This document shows, piece after piece, positions 32,701-47,700 of a stretch of 64,000 nt of DNA. This DNA is from Caprimulgus europaeus. Lineage: Eukaryota; Chordata; Aves; Caprimulgiformes; Caprimulgidae. Each line of letters opens with the position of its first letter. Within the stretch, counting starts at the first letter, position 1. The notes beneath the pieces were generated by a model. The model ran no database searches, had not been told where the DNA came from, and worked only from the letters and a program-made list of their open reading frames with translations. Made by a program: the position numbers and the translations under genes. The stretch is taken from contig OU015525.1 of assembly GCA_907165065.1 (NCBI GenBank), positions 46,425,037 to 46,489,036 on the forward strand, written 5' to 3'.

Positions 32701-35700
32701 TACTATCTGAACTAATACTGAGTTGGTGGGAGAGAGAATTGCAGTGTACACTTCAACTGGCAGGTGTCACTTTAAGATAGCCGTGGTTACTCTTAAACCA
32801 AAGTGTTTGTGCCTTAAAAAAAAAAAAAGGAGCATCTGATAACTGTACCTGATTCTAAGCCTTAAGTGTGTGCTGGAAGTAAGGAAGTATGATGGGAACA
32901 CTGTGTTTGTTTGATGTTTTTAGTTTGATGTTAAGAATTCCTTGTTCATGAGTACTTTGGTCAACATCTGAATATTCTCAACTTCTGATGAAAAAGATCT
33001 TGTTCTAGTATATGTTACTACTCTGAATTTTGTCAAAATACTTTCTGAAATGATCTTGTAAACACTTAAAGGAAGTGTGTAACACTATAATATTTTTATT
33101 AGGGGTTCAGGCAAGAGCTTTTTGGGGTTCCAAGTGTGTCCATTATGTCAGTCCTCAACATTGCACATATACCAGAAGTGTAATCTGTGTCCTGTATGGA
33201 AATATGTTTGTTCTTCATTAGTATGGCTATTATATTTTAGGAGAGACACCAAGGATGACTTTAAGTCTTATACTGCACTGGTAAGCGCAGACTGATTTCT
33301 TAGTTGTTTGTCCCTTCCACTTCCTTTACATTTGATCTTTTCAGTAATTATGTGTCAGTAAGGTTGATAATTTACCTGTATGATAAGATGGAAAAAAACC
33401 CCAAATCCCCACTCTTCAGCTTTCTGATAGAAAGGCCAAACTGGATCAATTAAGTTTAGCCAGCACAATTGCCCTTGATGATGAACCAGTTCAGTTTGAA
33501 GATTATAGCTGAAAAAAATACTGATTTTTTTTCTTAGGTTGTTTTGGGCAGAATCAGTTCTCTAAACTGCTTCATGCTGTTTTCCCATGATCTTCAGTGC
33601 TGGCTAAAGGTAGGGAGTGAATGTGTGACTGATAAGGGTAAAATTACACCAGTCCAAACTGGAACAGCAGTGGAAATCTGCTAAGATGGACTGTGAGCAT
33701 ATCTCGTGTGATGTGGTTTGAGCTGCATAGTTGTTAGTTCTGAAAAGACTTGTGGAAAAGATGTGATCTCCAGGCTGGAGGGGCCCAAAGACTCCGTTTC
33801 AGACCTTCATGGTAGGAATTTTGTGATGAGTTGCAAGATGAGAACAACGGTGTTGTGCTGCCCTTTGTGCTGTCCAGGGGTCTGTGAAAATAAAATGCTG
33901 AGGGGTTGAGGGCTGCACTGTAGGCCATGTGGTAGCACCAGGTGTCTGTCCTAGGTAGGAATACTCAACTACTTCTTTACTTGAGTGGATGTTCTTATAA
34001 GTTAAGATCCTATGCTAGGTTTTCATCAGTCTGCCTAGATGAGCCTAATGTTGAACTTGAAGTAATTTCTCGTTCTTCCCTTCCCCTCACTCCATTTTTG
34101 ACACTCTTGTATTATGATCTGTGATCTAAAATTGATGATGGAGAGGTTTAGTGAAGAAAGAAAAATCTTTTGGAGAAATACTAATTTGTGGTAACTGTAT
34201 TAACTCTGTTATACTAGTCAATGAAACCTATTTTTTCTTTCTTTTTTAGTTCACATGAGAGATCCTAATAATCAGCTTCACATAATTAAAAATTTGAAGA
34301 TAGCTGTCAACAACATTAATACTTACCCACCTCAGCCTGGTGCCATTCGAAAACTTTTGAATGATGTTGTGTCTGTCAGTCAGCCTGCTGAAGGACTAGT
34401 AGCTAATGTGATCACAGCTGGAGATTATGATCTCAACATTAGTGGTATGTATTGATACTGTATGTTTCTGTACCTTAAACTGGAATTTACTGCAAGGTTT
34501 CTAATCTTAATTTCAAGTTTGTGGCATATATTAAAGTTACTCTGAGTTGATCACTTTTGAGTCATTATTTTTACTCTTTCAGATTTATCAAATAATTTTA
34601 GTTTTATATAATGCTGAAAGAGTGGCTGAACCTAATTAATAATTCTCAATTTAATGTTTCCTAATGTTGTAATTAATCTGAACTTGTGTTAAATCATTAT
34701 ATTATTTTAATGTAGAAAGTACTTATGCTTTGGTTATGTAAATTAAATAAATTCATTAAAGTTAATTAAATTGGTGATGCTCATTAAATTAGAGATGTTT
34801 GCTTGTTACAAAACTGATACAGTAACTTGTTACACTTGGCTGAATAAATACAAGAACTTATTTACAATGTTGATACAACTCTATGTTGAAGTTAGTCCTC
34901 CTGGCTTCTTTTGTTTGTCTTTTTACTTACTGCTTAATGCATAGAGTTCATAAAGTTGTCATAAAAAGGTTTTGAGGAAAAGTGTGTTTCCCTGTCTTGT
35001 TTTTTTGTCATGAAACTCAGTGCTTCATATTTCACTGTCAAAGTGGCTAGCATATTCTAAAAATGTTTTTTTTTCAGTTCTCCAAGGGGTAAGGCATTGT
35101 GAATAATACTGAGACCTGATCTTGAGAGCTGAGAAGATTAAACTCCACCCAATTAAGACCCTAATCCATTAAAGCCTTTGAGTACATACTTAACTCAAAG
35201 CATGTATGCATTGCCCTATTTAAACATAAGTAATTTATTATACTTAAAGTTCAACATGCAGTGAGGAATTTGGCTCTGCTATAGCAAAAGACTAATGAAC
35301 ACTCATGAGGGTTAGTAAATGATGTTGTCATAGTATGTTGATTTTTTTCATGTTGACAAAAAAATGTATAATTCTACATCTTTAATACCTAATTTACAAG
35401 CCACATCCTCAGCTTGATTGGAAATATTGATAGTAAAGACATGAGCCTGGAACTTCTAATTTTTAAGAGCTATTGGAAACTTGTGCCCTTTTTCACTTTC
35501 CATGCCCCTGTTTGTCTGTGAAATTGGTGAATTGCCTTTTTTTTATGAAATCTTTTTGGAGGGAAAGTCTGCTTCAATTCTAGAGATTGGAAGACCCTAA
35601 GAAAGCAGAATGGTTTAAGTGAAGAGACTTTTCCATAACATTTCTAATGACCTCAGTTTCGAAGTGAGGTATTGAAAGGGAAGAAAGAGTGACTACATCG

Positions 35701-38700
35701 AGCCATGCTTTGGAGCTGTAGACACAAATAACTCCTCTTGTCTTCCTTATTTGCTGCTGGAGCCTCAGATGTACAAATTATCAAACTTGACTATCTTCTG
35801 TGTCTGTGATTAAGTTCTTATTTCCATTCAGACTGGCTATATGCTTATTTGAGAGAAGGGGAGAGATGTTTAATCTGTTTGAGATTATACAGAAGGACAA
35901 AATCTTGTAACAGCTCTGTAGTTTTGTGGTACCCTTTTTTAGGTCTTTAGCACAGAACACTGACACAGTGTTCTTGATGATGAAAATTGGATCCCATGAC
36001 ATTATAGAAGGATGTGAAGAAGTCCTTAGCTTGTCAGGTAGAGTTCTCTTTCTACGTAGAAAGCTATGAGTATTTACTAAGAAACTTTTTTTTTTTCAAT
36101 TTTGTTAGAGCATTTTATTTAAAACCCGTGTAAGCATTCATTCCTGGCAACACAACAGAATCTTTTGTCATGGAAATGTGACGTACTCTAATCTGTTTTT
36201 TAATTTGCTCTTTTTCTTTTGGTGAATTAATTTTCTAGGATAGCAATATTAAAAAATATTTTCTTAATCCTTAATGATGATCAAGTGCAGTGTATTTTGA
36301 GGAAGACACAAACATGAAGTTCATGTGTGAGTGTTTCTGGCACTGGGATTGTGATCCTGCTCTTTTTTAGAAAAGTTTTGAAACTGCTGTGGTGAATGGC
36401 TCTAATTGTTTGTATAATTCATCTTTGCTAAACTTGCTGTTTAATAGTCTCATAGTTCCATAATCTTGTATTGAGAGACCTGGTTGATTGCTAAAGGGGT
36501 GCTTATGTTCAGCCATGCCTGCTTCTGTCATGTACTGGTGCATGTGGAGAGTGAGGAAAAGTAATCCCACTAAAGGCTTAATTTTTTTTTTTCTTCTCCC
36601 AAATAAGTTTTCAGCAGTTTTAATGCTGACATGCAGCGATGCAGGAATATGATGGAGATAAGGGCCAATGTTGGGGAAACCACTTCCAACAGCTGATACC
36701 TTCAGTTACTTTAACTGTAGTACTGCGGGCTGAGAAATCTCAGAAATTAGTCTTAAATTTATAGGATCTTCCAACTAGAAAAAGAAAAAATAATAAACTC
36801 TTAGTTCTTTACTACTTTATAGATGTCTGTTTTTATTTAAGCCTATTATTTGGGCTGAACTAGAAATAATACTGAATTCTGTTGAAGTACACTGAAATGT
36901 AGAGGAGCCTGAAATGTTTATGATTGAGGTTAGCTGAAATCAAGTATCTTTAGTCTCTGATGGGCTTGCATGGTATAGTTTTTCTCCTTCATGCTACCAG
37001 AGTAAAAGCCAATAGTGTGTTTGCACCTGACCCTTTTTAGTATAATAACATCGTGTTTTTTCTATCAGATCGCTCAGTTAAAGCTAGTGTTCCTTGGTAC
37101 AGTAATTGGAAAGAAACACTGATGGAACTGAACACATCTACGTTTTATTCAGGTATTTTTTGTGGTTGGTGCCGATTTGCCAAATTGCCCTTTATTCCTT
37201 TTCCATGTGCCCCATCCACCTTTCCTTACCATCTGCTACAACTGTTTAGCACTTTTCTTGGCGTAGGTGTGTGTTCCTCCATTTTTTTTCCCCCCAAATG
37301 AAAAATTGTTGGTGATGGTTGTTTAATTTTTCTTCCAGTCACATTTCTACTCCTGTTAATCTTGGATCATTTGGTCTTTCCATAGAGTCAATAAGTGCAG
37401 AGTGGTGGTGGCAAATTACCTGATGCTGTAAAAAAACACTGTCTTGTTTGATCCTATGGAACTGTATACTGTCACTGTTCTGCATTTCAAATGTAAATAC
37501 TTTCTGCTGCTCCCTAGAACTTCCTTCTCAGGGGTTAGTAGCGCTTTTCAAATTGCAACTTAAGAACTGAGCATGTATGCCTCTGCTATAATGATATTCT
37601 TCCTGGGGTATGGCTCTACTTACTGCTACCAAAATGCATTGGTTATTGACCTCTCAACTTACAGTGAAGCTCTGTGTAATGGTCTGTAAGACCCAGATTT
37701 TGATGGTTTTCAGTTTTAGATATTAACAAAGTTTATGCCTTCAGTTAGTAATAGCTGTCCTTTCAATAGCATCTGTTCAGATGCTGTAAATGCCTTCCTT
37801 TCTGAATGTGCTAGGGCACCACTATCTGTGAAATGCATCTTGGTCAGTCAGGTAGCTGAAAAGTACAAAACTTCATGAAGTAGGCTTCTCATTCTGAAGC
37901 TCTTATGTACAAATATTGCTTACTATTGCTTACTAACTTTTTTCTTAACAGTTTCTGAATGCATTAACAAGTTTGCCTAAACTTCAGTTCTGCTTGTTTA
38001 GTGCACTGGAAACATATTACTGGAAAAATGCAAAACATGCAGGTCTGTGTACCTAAATGACACAGTGTGGCTATGCACTACTGTAATGTGTTATGAAATG
38101 TTACATCTGTGAAATTTTTTTCAAATACTGTTTTTTTTAATATGTTACATATTTATTAAGTGTCTGCTATAAATTATTACAGTCCTGTCAATGCTCTTGA
38201 CTGGATACTGTTAATGTATGTTGTGGTTGTGTAGAGGGAATCCGGTTGCCTTTGTAGCTACTTCCCAGGTTCTTAGTAAGCTGAATGGGGGTGGGAGGAT
38301 AGGAACCTACCCCACAAACAAAGTAGTACTTCCCTGTTTGCAGCTGTGTCAGATTTTTTTAAAAAACTTTTATGCCATGGTTCAGTGGTAAAACAGAAGT
38401 GGAAAACCAAAACCAACTTGAAATTAAAATGCAGTTGAAATTTCTACCTTAAGTAGTCTAACATTGTTTGGTTTGAACCTGATTTACTACAAGGCTTTAT
38501 TATGCTTGTGAAAAATATGCATATGAGTCCCTTTCTCATGGTTTGTTTTTAATAACAGGCTGTTTTTCTTGATTTAAATAGTCATATTTACATGTAGGAC
38601 TTAGTAAGGCAAAGAGCTTTTTATATTCTAGATGGGTGCTCAGAGAGCAGTTGCTAGAAAGGCTGTAATCATGAGCTAGAAGTTTGCCTCCTATTGTGTG

Positions 38701-41700
38701 TGGTTTGTTTTTTTTTTGTTTGTTTTTTTTTTCCTGAGATGCACTGACTGTTAGACTGAGTTCAGTTATGAAGTATGGCTATATCTGACTCCTGTGTGGA
38801 TGAACCTGTTAGATGGCCTGACAGTGTAAGATTAAACAAAATGTTAATGCACTAGAAGATAATTCCAACATGAGGAAATTGAGTTTAATTTTTAAGTCAG
38901 CTAAAAAATCAAGGTGATTTTTTTTTTGTTGGGTTTTTTGTTTGTTTTTTCTTGAGGGGTGTGGGAAAGGTTTACAAAGCATTAGGAATTTTTATATGAG
39001 TTAAGTCAAGGAATGTGCTTTCTTGAGACCATATAAATAAAATAAATACCTTCAGGATTTCTTATTAATACATTTTTTTTCTCTACTAGTTGCTATTTTT
39101 TTTAGTTTACAGGTGAGTTTATACTAGATTCCAGCTAACTTCAGTGTGAAATCAGGTTATTTGAAGTGATCTGATTTTGCTCTGAGGTCTGTTTTCCTCT
39201 CAGGGGATGGAGTTGCAGAATTGAGATGACATAAAACAGGCTTGAAAGAAGAACTAATACTTCATTGCTAGACTGATAGTTGGAGTGGAAAGAAATAAGA
39301 TTTTTAAGTTCACATGTTCTTTGGGTGTCCTAGACATACTTGCTTTCCCTTGATTCATTAGTCTCAGAAAAATGAAATCCCTATTGCAAAAGGGCAGTTG
39401 AACGCGGCAGGTTGACGCTATAAGGCATTAATGGCCCAACTCGGATCTGAGCTTTTAGCTTTTTTGAATTTCTGCTTTGCCAGCTGACAGCTGAATTATT
39501 TATTTTAGGAGGGCAGAGGAAGGGGACTACTGCCAAGCCAAGCTGCACCACTTGCAAAAAGCTTTAGACAAACTGGCAGGATAAGATTTTGGTAATCCTT
39601 AGTTCTCCTGGGTACTCCAAAACTAATTTTGCTTTTTGGTCAATTCTTGCATCCGTAGCCAAGGCAAATGGCTGACTGTTAGAAAAATTCTGATTTGATT
39701 TTTCTTTCCCAAGTGTGTGTTTAAAGGGGTGGTATGAGGTAGTTACTCTGAAAAATACTAAAAATGTGTGAGCCTACAATATTGAGAAAACTGGTGCCTA
39801 AAATACTCTTTAGTTTCACAGTATTTGATTCAAAATGTTACTGTTTCTTCCACTTGTGTGTATTTTTGGATGATTTCTTTAGACTGTTCTCCCTTCTTTC
39901 CCCTGCCATGCAAACCCTGTAAAAGTTTGCAAGCTTCACTTTTAGGTGTAGTCTTTCATATTTCCCTTTCATAAATGAGTAAACAGAAGTTTCATGGAAT
40001 ATTCTAATTTGTCCTATCTTATTGTGTATTCCAGCTACTACTCCTTGGTTTGAGTCTTACAGAGAGTGCTTTCTTCAGTCCATGCCTACATCAGATCATG
40101 AGTTCTTAAACCACTATGTTGCATGTATCCTTTGAGTGTTACAGACCTCTCTAGTGAAGGCTGTTACAGCTGTTACAAACTCTGAAACTTTGCGATAATT
40201 CTTTTTGCCAGTATGATTTGAAACATACCTTTTTTTTTTTTCAATATGTTTAACGATACGGACTAATTTTGTAAGAGGGACGGTTTTCTGTTGTTGTTTA
40301 AAAAAAAAACCAAACAAACAATTGCTACACTTTTTTAATGTGCCAAACTGAATTCTAAGCTAATACCTGTAAACTAAATTTCCTCATCCAAAAGCACCTT
40401 CTGCTGTAGCTCTTTAGCTATCTGTTGACTGTCCCTTATGTACAACAGAGGTTTGTGTATTTGGGATACACCTGCTGCTTTTTATAGCTTTTTCTAGCAG
40501 ATGGCAGGGGGATGTTGGGGAGAGTGTTTTGGAAAATTGGTGAACTTTGAGCTACTTCGGACAAACAGAAGTCTGGAAAGGTGCCTAAGTGCTTTGACTT
40601 CTTTTTTAACTGGAAAGCTTGATTTGCCTGTCTACAGGGAAAATAAAATTATGCACTGTTTCATAATGTAGCTGGTATTTAGATTTACAATAATTGTAAT
40701 GCTGCAGGTTTCATAACATATACTCTGTTCCTAACTTTACTGTACTTTATAATTTCAGTATAGTGGACCAGGTGTGTTAGTAACCATTAGAGAACCATTT
40801 GTGCAGAATTAACAAAATATTGATTCTCGCCTTTCACTTCTAAATTTTAGTAACTTTTAAAGTACAACTTGCTTCCTGGCTTCTCTGAATAAATGACTTG
40901 ATGAATAGATGTAGGAGGGTAGGATGATCCTTATTAATGAAGTATTTGCATTGAGGTAAAAATCTGAACGCTTCTGCATTTTACTTAGGAGGTGTTGCTG
41001 TGTTTAGGAACACTGGCCATGATTGTTGCTCAGGTGATACCTTAAAATCCAAACTCTCCTTGGAAGTTGAAAACTAAATTACATTAGGGGTAAATTTCAG
41101 TTATAAGTTTCTTGTGTGAGCAGTTGGTCTGTATCTAAAATCTTAAATGAACTATTAGCTGTTATGTATTGGCTTAAACTTGGATTCAGTGTCAGAATTG
41201 GAGCAAACTCCTGCTTCATCTCATGTTATGAGATTAGTTAACTGACCGTTTAAATAGTGTTTTTTTGTCGAGACAAAGACCAAATTCTCATTGCACATAC
41301 TTTTGTGGTACTGTGTTTTACAGGCTTAAACTTTGTACTCTTTTAATTTTTTTTTATATACTTTCTACTTACTATGTGATCAGTGGTTCTTCCTGGGCTC
41401 TTTTGGTAAATGTCCTTAACGTGGATTTAGGTATGCTTGTAGTTTCTTCTAGTGAACCAGAGCCTGTGGAGCAATTTCTGAAGCTGTCTCAAGAGCAACA
41501 TCGAATTCAGCACAGTAGTGAATATTCATATCCCAAGTGGTTTATACCAAACACGCTCAAATACTATGTGTTGTTGCATGATGTAAGCACAGGAGAAGAA
41601 CAAAGGTGGGTCTTCTGCCTTCAGTGAACTTACAGATGAACTCTTTGACTGAAAAGTTTGCAGTTATAAATTCTGTTGAGATTAAATGTACAAAAGGATC

Positions 41701-44700
41701 CGTTAACTAGTACACTGACTATTATCGAGGCACATTTCCTTAAGTGTTATTTTTAGATCTACTTCTTGTGTTTGTATAAAATGAGAAGAATTGGTCCCAG
41801 CGTCCTGAGGTAGATGCTTTCTTTGCTACCTCGCTGAACTAATTCTTAAAGATTCTCAGTTTCACTCTTGCATAAAGGACTACTTTAAAAATAGGAGAAT
41901 TTTCCTTTTAATCCTTTTGAATAATGGTCTAAAATAGCTTGTTGCAATACATGCTTAGAATAGAATTGGTTTGATATCGAGACAGGGTAAGTGTTGTGTT
42001 GTTGGGGTTTTTTTTTGGTTTTTTTTTTCAGAGCTGACTCCATTTATGAAGAGATGAAGCAGAGGTATGGAACTCAGGGTTGCTATTTGCTGAAAATAAA
42101 TTCTCGGGTGTCTAATAGAGGAGCAGATGAACAGATACCAGATCCTTGGAGTCAGTACCTTCAGAAAAACACTATCCAGAGCCAGGTATTGTAGTATTTT
42201 AGAAACAATTTATAAGGTGCATCTGAAAGCTCATTTTAGTTGTGTTAAATTTTGCCTTAGTGTTACGTATGTGTTTCTGTGGAATGAGCTAATAGGCAGT
42301 CAAGCTACTTAAAATGTAGCTATGACTTTTTGTGATGGCATGAGTCCTCTCTCAAAAGAAGTGTCCTCTGTGCTACTTAAATTGACAGTAGGGAGCACTG
42401 AAATACTAGACTGTCTGAAATAAACTGACAGGAACACTGAAATAATAGACTTGTGCTTTATGCACTGACAGGAGCAAGTAACCTCAGAAGTGTCCTTTTT
42501 TTTCATAGTAACTTTCTACCTTAATTCTGATTTGTTTTCTTCACTCTTAAAGTCTGGCTTTTTTTCCACGTCTTCTGTACTTCACTAAACGATGTGGGTA
42601 TGGTTTTTGTGGGAGTATGTGTGGTTTTTCTGGTAACTTCTTGCAGTCCAGTCTGGTCTGTCATCTGCTAAGATGACAAATGATAATGTGTGTTAGCTCA
42701 GTCTTGAGTTCAACCTGCTGTAAATGTTGGTGTTTTTGGCTTCAGGACCCAAAATATTTCTTCTTGAGTTTGTTTTTGACTGACCTGCAGTTTTAACTGC
42801 ATCTGATTAAAAGGCTTTTTTGTGGAATCATAGTTCTTTACCAAATTTAGCTGACACTAGAAAGTCAAAACATCTTGTATTCTGTAAGCTAAGAGGAGCA
42901 GTAAGTAATGTGCCACCATAAACTAATTAGATATTTTTCTTTTTTCCATCCCATGTCAACTGTCCAATATAGATGATTTTTTTTAATGCAGTTGTTCATG
43001 AGTTGCTTTAAGGGAGCATATTTTCACTGCTGTAGGCATTGCTGTGCAAGAACTGGAGTTGCTTATGTTAGTTGACAGTGAGGTTATTTGTGCAAGTCAG
43101 AAGAATCTTGCTTCATTTGTTGGTAAATATAACTTTAATCTTTAGAGCAGCACAGGTTCTTAAAAGCCTCACAAACTACTTAAGAAATTAATATGTATGA
43201 ACAAACATATTTTAACAGTTAATTGAATTATAAAAAAAGTTGACAAGTACTGTTGACTGGCTTTTGTGTGTATGCTCTGGTGTTCTTAAAATTCTGATTT
43301 ATTTTTTTTCCTTTTTTTCTGGCAGAATTGCTATGAAGATTATCCTTATACTGTTATTTCAAACAAGGATACTGATCACTTGATATCAGATGGTTTAGAC
43401 AGTGAAATTAAAGGTATTTTTATAACTTCTATCAAAACATTGATGTAATAGCATTTGTACAGCTGTCTCTTGTCTTGGACAGTAATCACTTGAGTGATTT
43501 GTTAGGGAACTCAAAGCAATAGTTTTCTAAATGCTCAAAGATAATGTAACCTGGTGTCCACAAAGAAAAACGTTGTGATGCTGATCTACTGGATTGGTGG
43601 TAACTGGTAGATGGCTATTGATGTATTTGGCTCATCTTTTGTAAGATTAAGCATATTGTCTGCAATCTCTGACAGTTAATAAAAAGTAACATAGAATTAA
43701 ATGGTTAATTTTCATCATAATAAAAGTTCAGTTTAGTGTGCTCTGATATTGCTTGGAAGTTGCAGTGTTCTTTTTTGGACATTGTTTTTGGTTTTAAATC
43801 TGGAAATGACAGAGTAGTGACTTACAAAGTAAGGTGGCTGGAAGAACTTGCTGCGGAATTGAGCTCCTGAATGGCAGAGGACAGTAAATGAAATTGAGTG
43901 CAAATTAATGTGTGGTCTTTTTGGTTTTAGGTTGTTTTTTTTTTTTTAAGGCAGCTGTGTAGCATTAAGAAGTGTCATCAAACAGGGAAGAAGTGAAGTT
44001 ACCTCACACGGTCTGACCTGACTTAGTCCAGATCGTCTGGACTTAAAAGGCGTGGGGAGACCTAGCGTATGTAGGAGAGCCTGCAGTTGCCTGAAAAAGT
44101 GGCTTTCTAGGGCCTTGCAGCCCAGCTGCAGTCTGCAAGCTGTTGTTTGAACTTTCCATACACAGCTTTACATTTCATGAATAAAATTCATTAAGGATTT
44201 GCTTTTACGGCTTAGCTTCACTCAATGCTAGCTAGGGCCAGATAAAGCAAGCTAATTTTCTTGTATAGAACAGAAATAATAAATAAGAGAACTATTTAAG
44301 TCTAGGAGCAAGCCACTGTGTTGGTCTAGTTTGGATAACTAGATGCAGTAATGGTCAGCGACTCTTCCAACTTAACTAAGAGGACTTTAGAGAAGGTTGT
44401 TTTGCATCATAATTGCTTGGAAGGGCATGGAAAATGAGTGGCATTTTTTAATCTTAAAACAGAAACAGAAGAGTGAATGGATCTAATGGAGCCATTGTAG
44501 TAATTGCTGCATTTCAATTTTTTAATTAATATTTAATTTTGCTTTTAATGTTTTCATAGTTTCCCTTCAGTATTGTTGATAACTGGGGATTCTTTGAACT
44601 GTAGTTGACAATCAAAAATGTGCTTACTTAGCCATGTTGTAGTTACTGAGATTCCCTGAGCTTTCTGAAGAATTTCAGGAGTTAAATATTACTCAGGTAG

Positions 44701-47700
44701 AGCTCTGCTGCTGTCTACTCAGCATTGATGTGTAATGCAGAATAATGGGTGAATAGCTTTGCTTCCGAATAAGGAAAACTTCAAAGTAGGTTAAGAAAAA
44801 TGACATTTAAACCCCAAAACGTTCAAGTAACTTTATATTTACTAGGGTTTTTGTTTCAATCTTTCAATAGATGTTCTGTCAAATAACTTTAAGACTCATC
44901 CCCTTCAACTGGATCATCCCAGTGGCAGTTTGGATAGCACTGATTACACGAAGGCTACTGCATCATTGCAAGACCCAAAGAAATCAAATTCTGGAATGCC
45001 TCACGGTGCTTGTTTAACACTGACAGATCACGATCGAATTAGACAGTTCATACAGGAATTCACATTTAGGGGACTTCTGCCACATATAGAGAAGACAATT
45101 CGGCAACTTAATGATCAGGTCAGTTTACTTTTAAAAACACTTTGTGCTGTAATAAGAAAAAACAGTTGGGATATAAATCCAGTTATCCAAAAATCTGTTT
45201 GGAAATTATTACTTGTTCTGCATCTAATGATTTGATGACCTTATTGAAAACTAAATACATTTAAGAGAAATAGCTGAAGTTTTTGTTCAATTTGTCTTCT
45301 ACAAAAACAAAAGCCAATTTGTACCAACAGAGCTTCAGTGCAAGGTGGCTTCTTTGTGAAAGCCTGTCTGAACTGTTGTCAGGGATATTGGTTCTTGCTC
45401 CTAAAATTGTAGTATTTTATGGTTCTGAACAATTCTGGCACGGAGAACAAAATGTACTTTTTGTGTTTCAACATTGGAATGTGCAACTAAAGTTAGGAAA
45501 TGTATTTTCATCAATAATTATCTGCAAAAAAGCTGGATACTTCAGTTATTACTTCTTGACAGGGGTAGAAATGCATGGACACCCTAAATCATGCAATTCT
45601 GTTTTGATCTCGGCAGCTCTTGCAACTGAATATTCTTCTCTCAAGCTAGGATTTTTTGGAAGTATGGTAGTTAATACCATGCCCATGTTAAGTTGAGGAC
45701 ATACATTAAAGTTATTTCCATCACAGTAAGGTTCTTGCTTTTATAAGTGTTTCACTTTTATATGGTCTTAAAGAGCTGGAGAGATTGACTTACATTAGTA
45801 CAGTCAGATTACTCTAGTCAGAGTTAGACCTGGACCCAAATATAAGTGTTATCTGAACTCTGATACTTTGATTGAATGGACAATGAATTGACTGAATTGA
45901 GTCAATTCTCTCCCTGAATTGACTTTTGGGAGACCATGTTTATGCTTTTAAAGTTTTATGAAGAAACATTAAAGAAGCGCATACATAAAGTCTAGCAAAC
46001 AGCCTTACCTTTAGGAATGTGGTAATACATTCCTAGTAGTGATGAGAAAAGCATGATGTTCTGATTTTTAAAAATATCTTTAAAAAGAGACATAGTTTGT
46101 GTTAGATCTTGGTAATGGTAATTCCCTGGGGAAGTTTCCTTGTTAGTCAAAATTATCTAAAAGAATAAAGTTGTGTAACGTTGCTTGTAGGTATGACTAG
46201 TATCCTTGACACTCAAAACTGATGTTTGCAGTGGTGGTGACGGGAATAATGTTTTCTCTTGAAGTATGTACTTAGTCTAGATTTTAGCTTGGACTAATAA
46301 CAGCAATTAGATATTCTGTTAGATTTCAAACAGATACATCGAATGTTTCAGTTGTTAGGATTGAGATATCTGCAAGAGTATTGAACCTCAAGCTGTCTGG
46401 AATAGTAAGTATATGAATTGCAACTTTTGTCTCAGTGATTCATTCTAAAGCAGTGTGTTCTTGGTTATTTTATTGTTTTCATTCATTTCTATTTTATGAA
46501 AAAAACCCCAGAGTTTAGGAAGCCTTAATGAAGCTTGGGTTTTTGTGTTAGTTTAACTTACATTAGTATAACTCTTGCAATGTAGTGCTCTGATTTAGTG
46601 TCTGTTTGCAGTTAATATCCAGGAAAGGCTTGAGTCGAACCCTGTTTTCTGCTACTAAGAAATGGTTTAGTGGCAGCAAGGTTCCAGAGAAAAGTATAAA
46701 TGAACTGAAGAATACTTCGGGTTTGCTGTAAGTAATTTCAGTCCTTTAGATCTAAACGGAAAATGTACCCTTTTTTTGTGTGTGTGTGGGGCGGGGCAGA
46801 AAGCCTGTGTTTATCTTAGTTTTCTACAAAATGAACTAAATCAGCAATGTTGTAAAAGATTTTAATTGGAGAAATAATGAAAAGTATTATGCATAAATGT
46901 GAACAATAAAGGAGTAGCAGAACTTTAAAAGGGGATGAAAGAAACTGGTTACAGAACTAGCTTCCTGCTGTATTTGCAGTGAAGCTTTCTGAGTTACAAA
47001 GAATGTACGTTTTTAAGACTAATAGGAATAAAAAGAAGCTCTGTTCTGCAATCAGGGATTTTTTTAATTAGTACAAGCTTTTTCTTTTCTTATTTAAATC
47101 AAACCCCATGTATAGGTATTTTTGTTTATGTAACTGTATAATTTATTACAGTTGAGTATTAAGTATATTGTTTTTGCAAGTATGTTTGAGAGCTAAATTA
47201 AGGGGGATTTAATACTTTTTGTACCTGTATTTTACATTAAAACCAGGTTTTAAATTTTGCCCAAATATTCATTTGGTACACTTTGTAGTTTCCCTCTATG
47301 AATGAGGCTATGCATTAAGGAAAAGCACTCTCTTCAACTGTCTTATCTTAACCCCAGAAGTCGAAATTACCTAGGTAAAGTTAATGTGTCTGATACTTAC
47401 AGCTTTAAATTTGTATGTTGTGTTGTCTTTGAATTCATAATAAAATTTCAACCATCTGCGTTGAACTTGAGAGCATGGTTTACTGTCTGTGAAAAAGTAT
47501 TTGATCATCACTGAAGTGACTCATATATATATATATATATGACTAACCACAAGTTAGACTGATGCTTGCAGAGGACAGGAACCTGCCCAATGTTTTGGCA
47601 TAAGGTGCAGTTTTTTAGCGGTTTTTTCTTTCAAGAGAAATGGGGAGAAATTACAACTACAACTGGGTGAACAAAGTCTTATTTTTTTTCTTCTCATACA

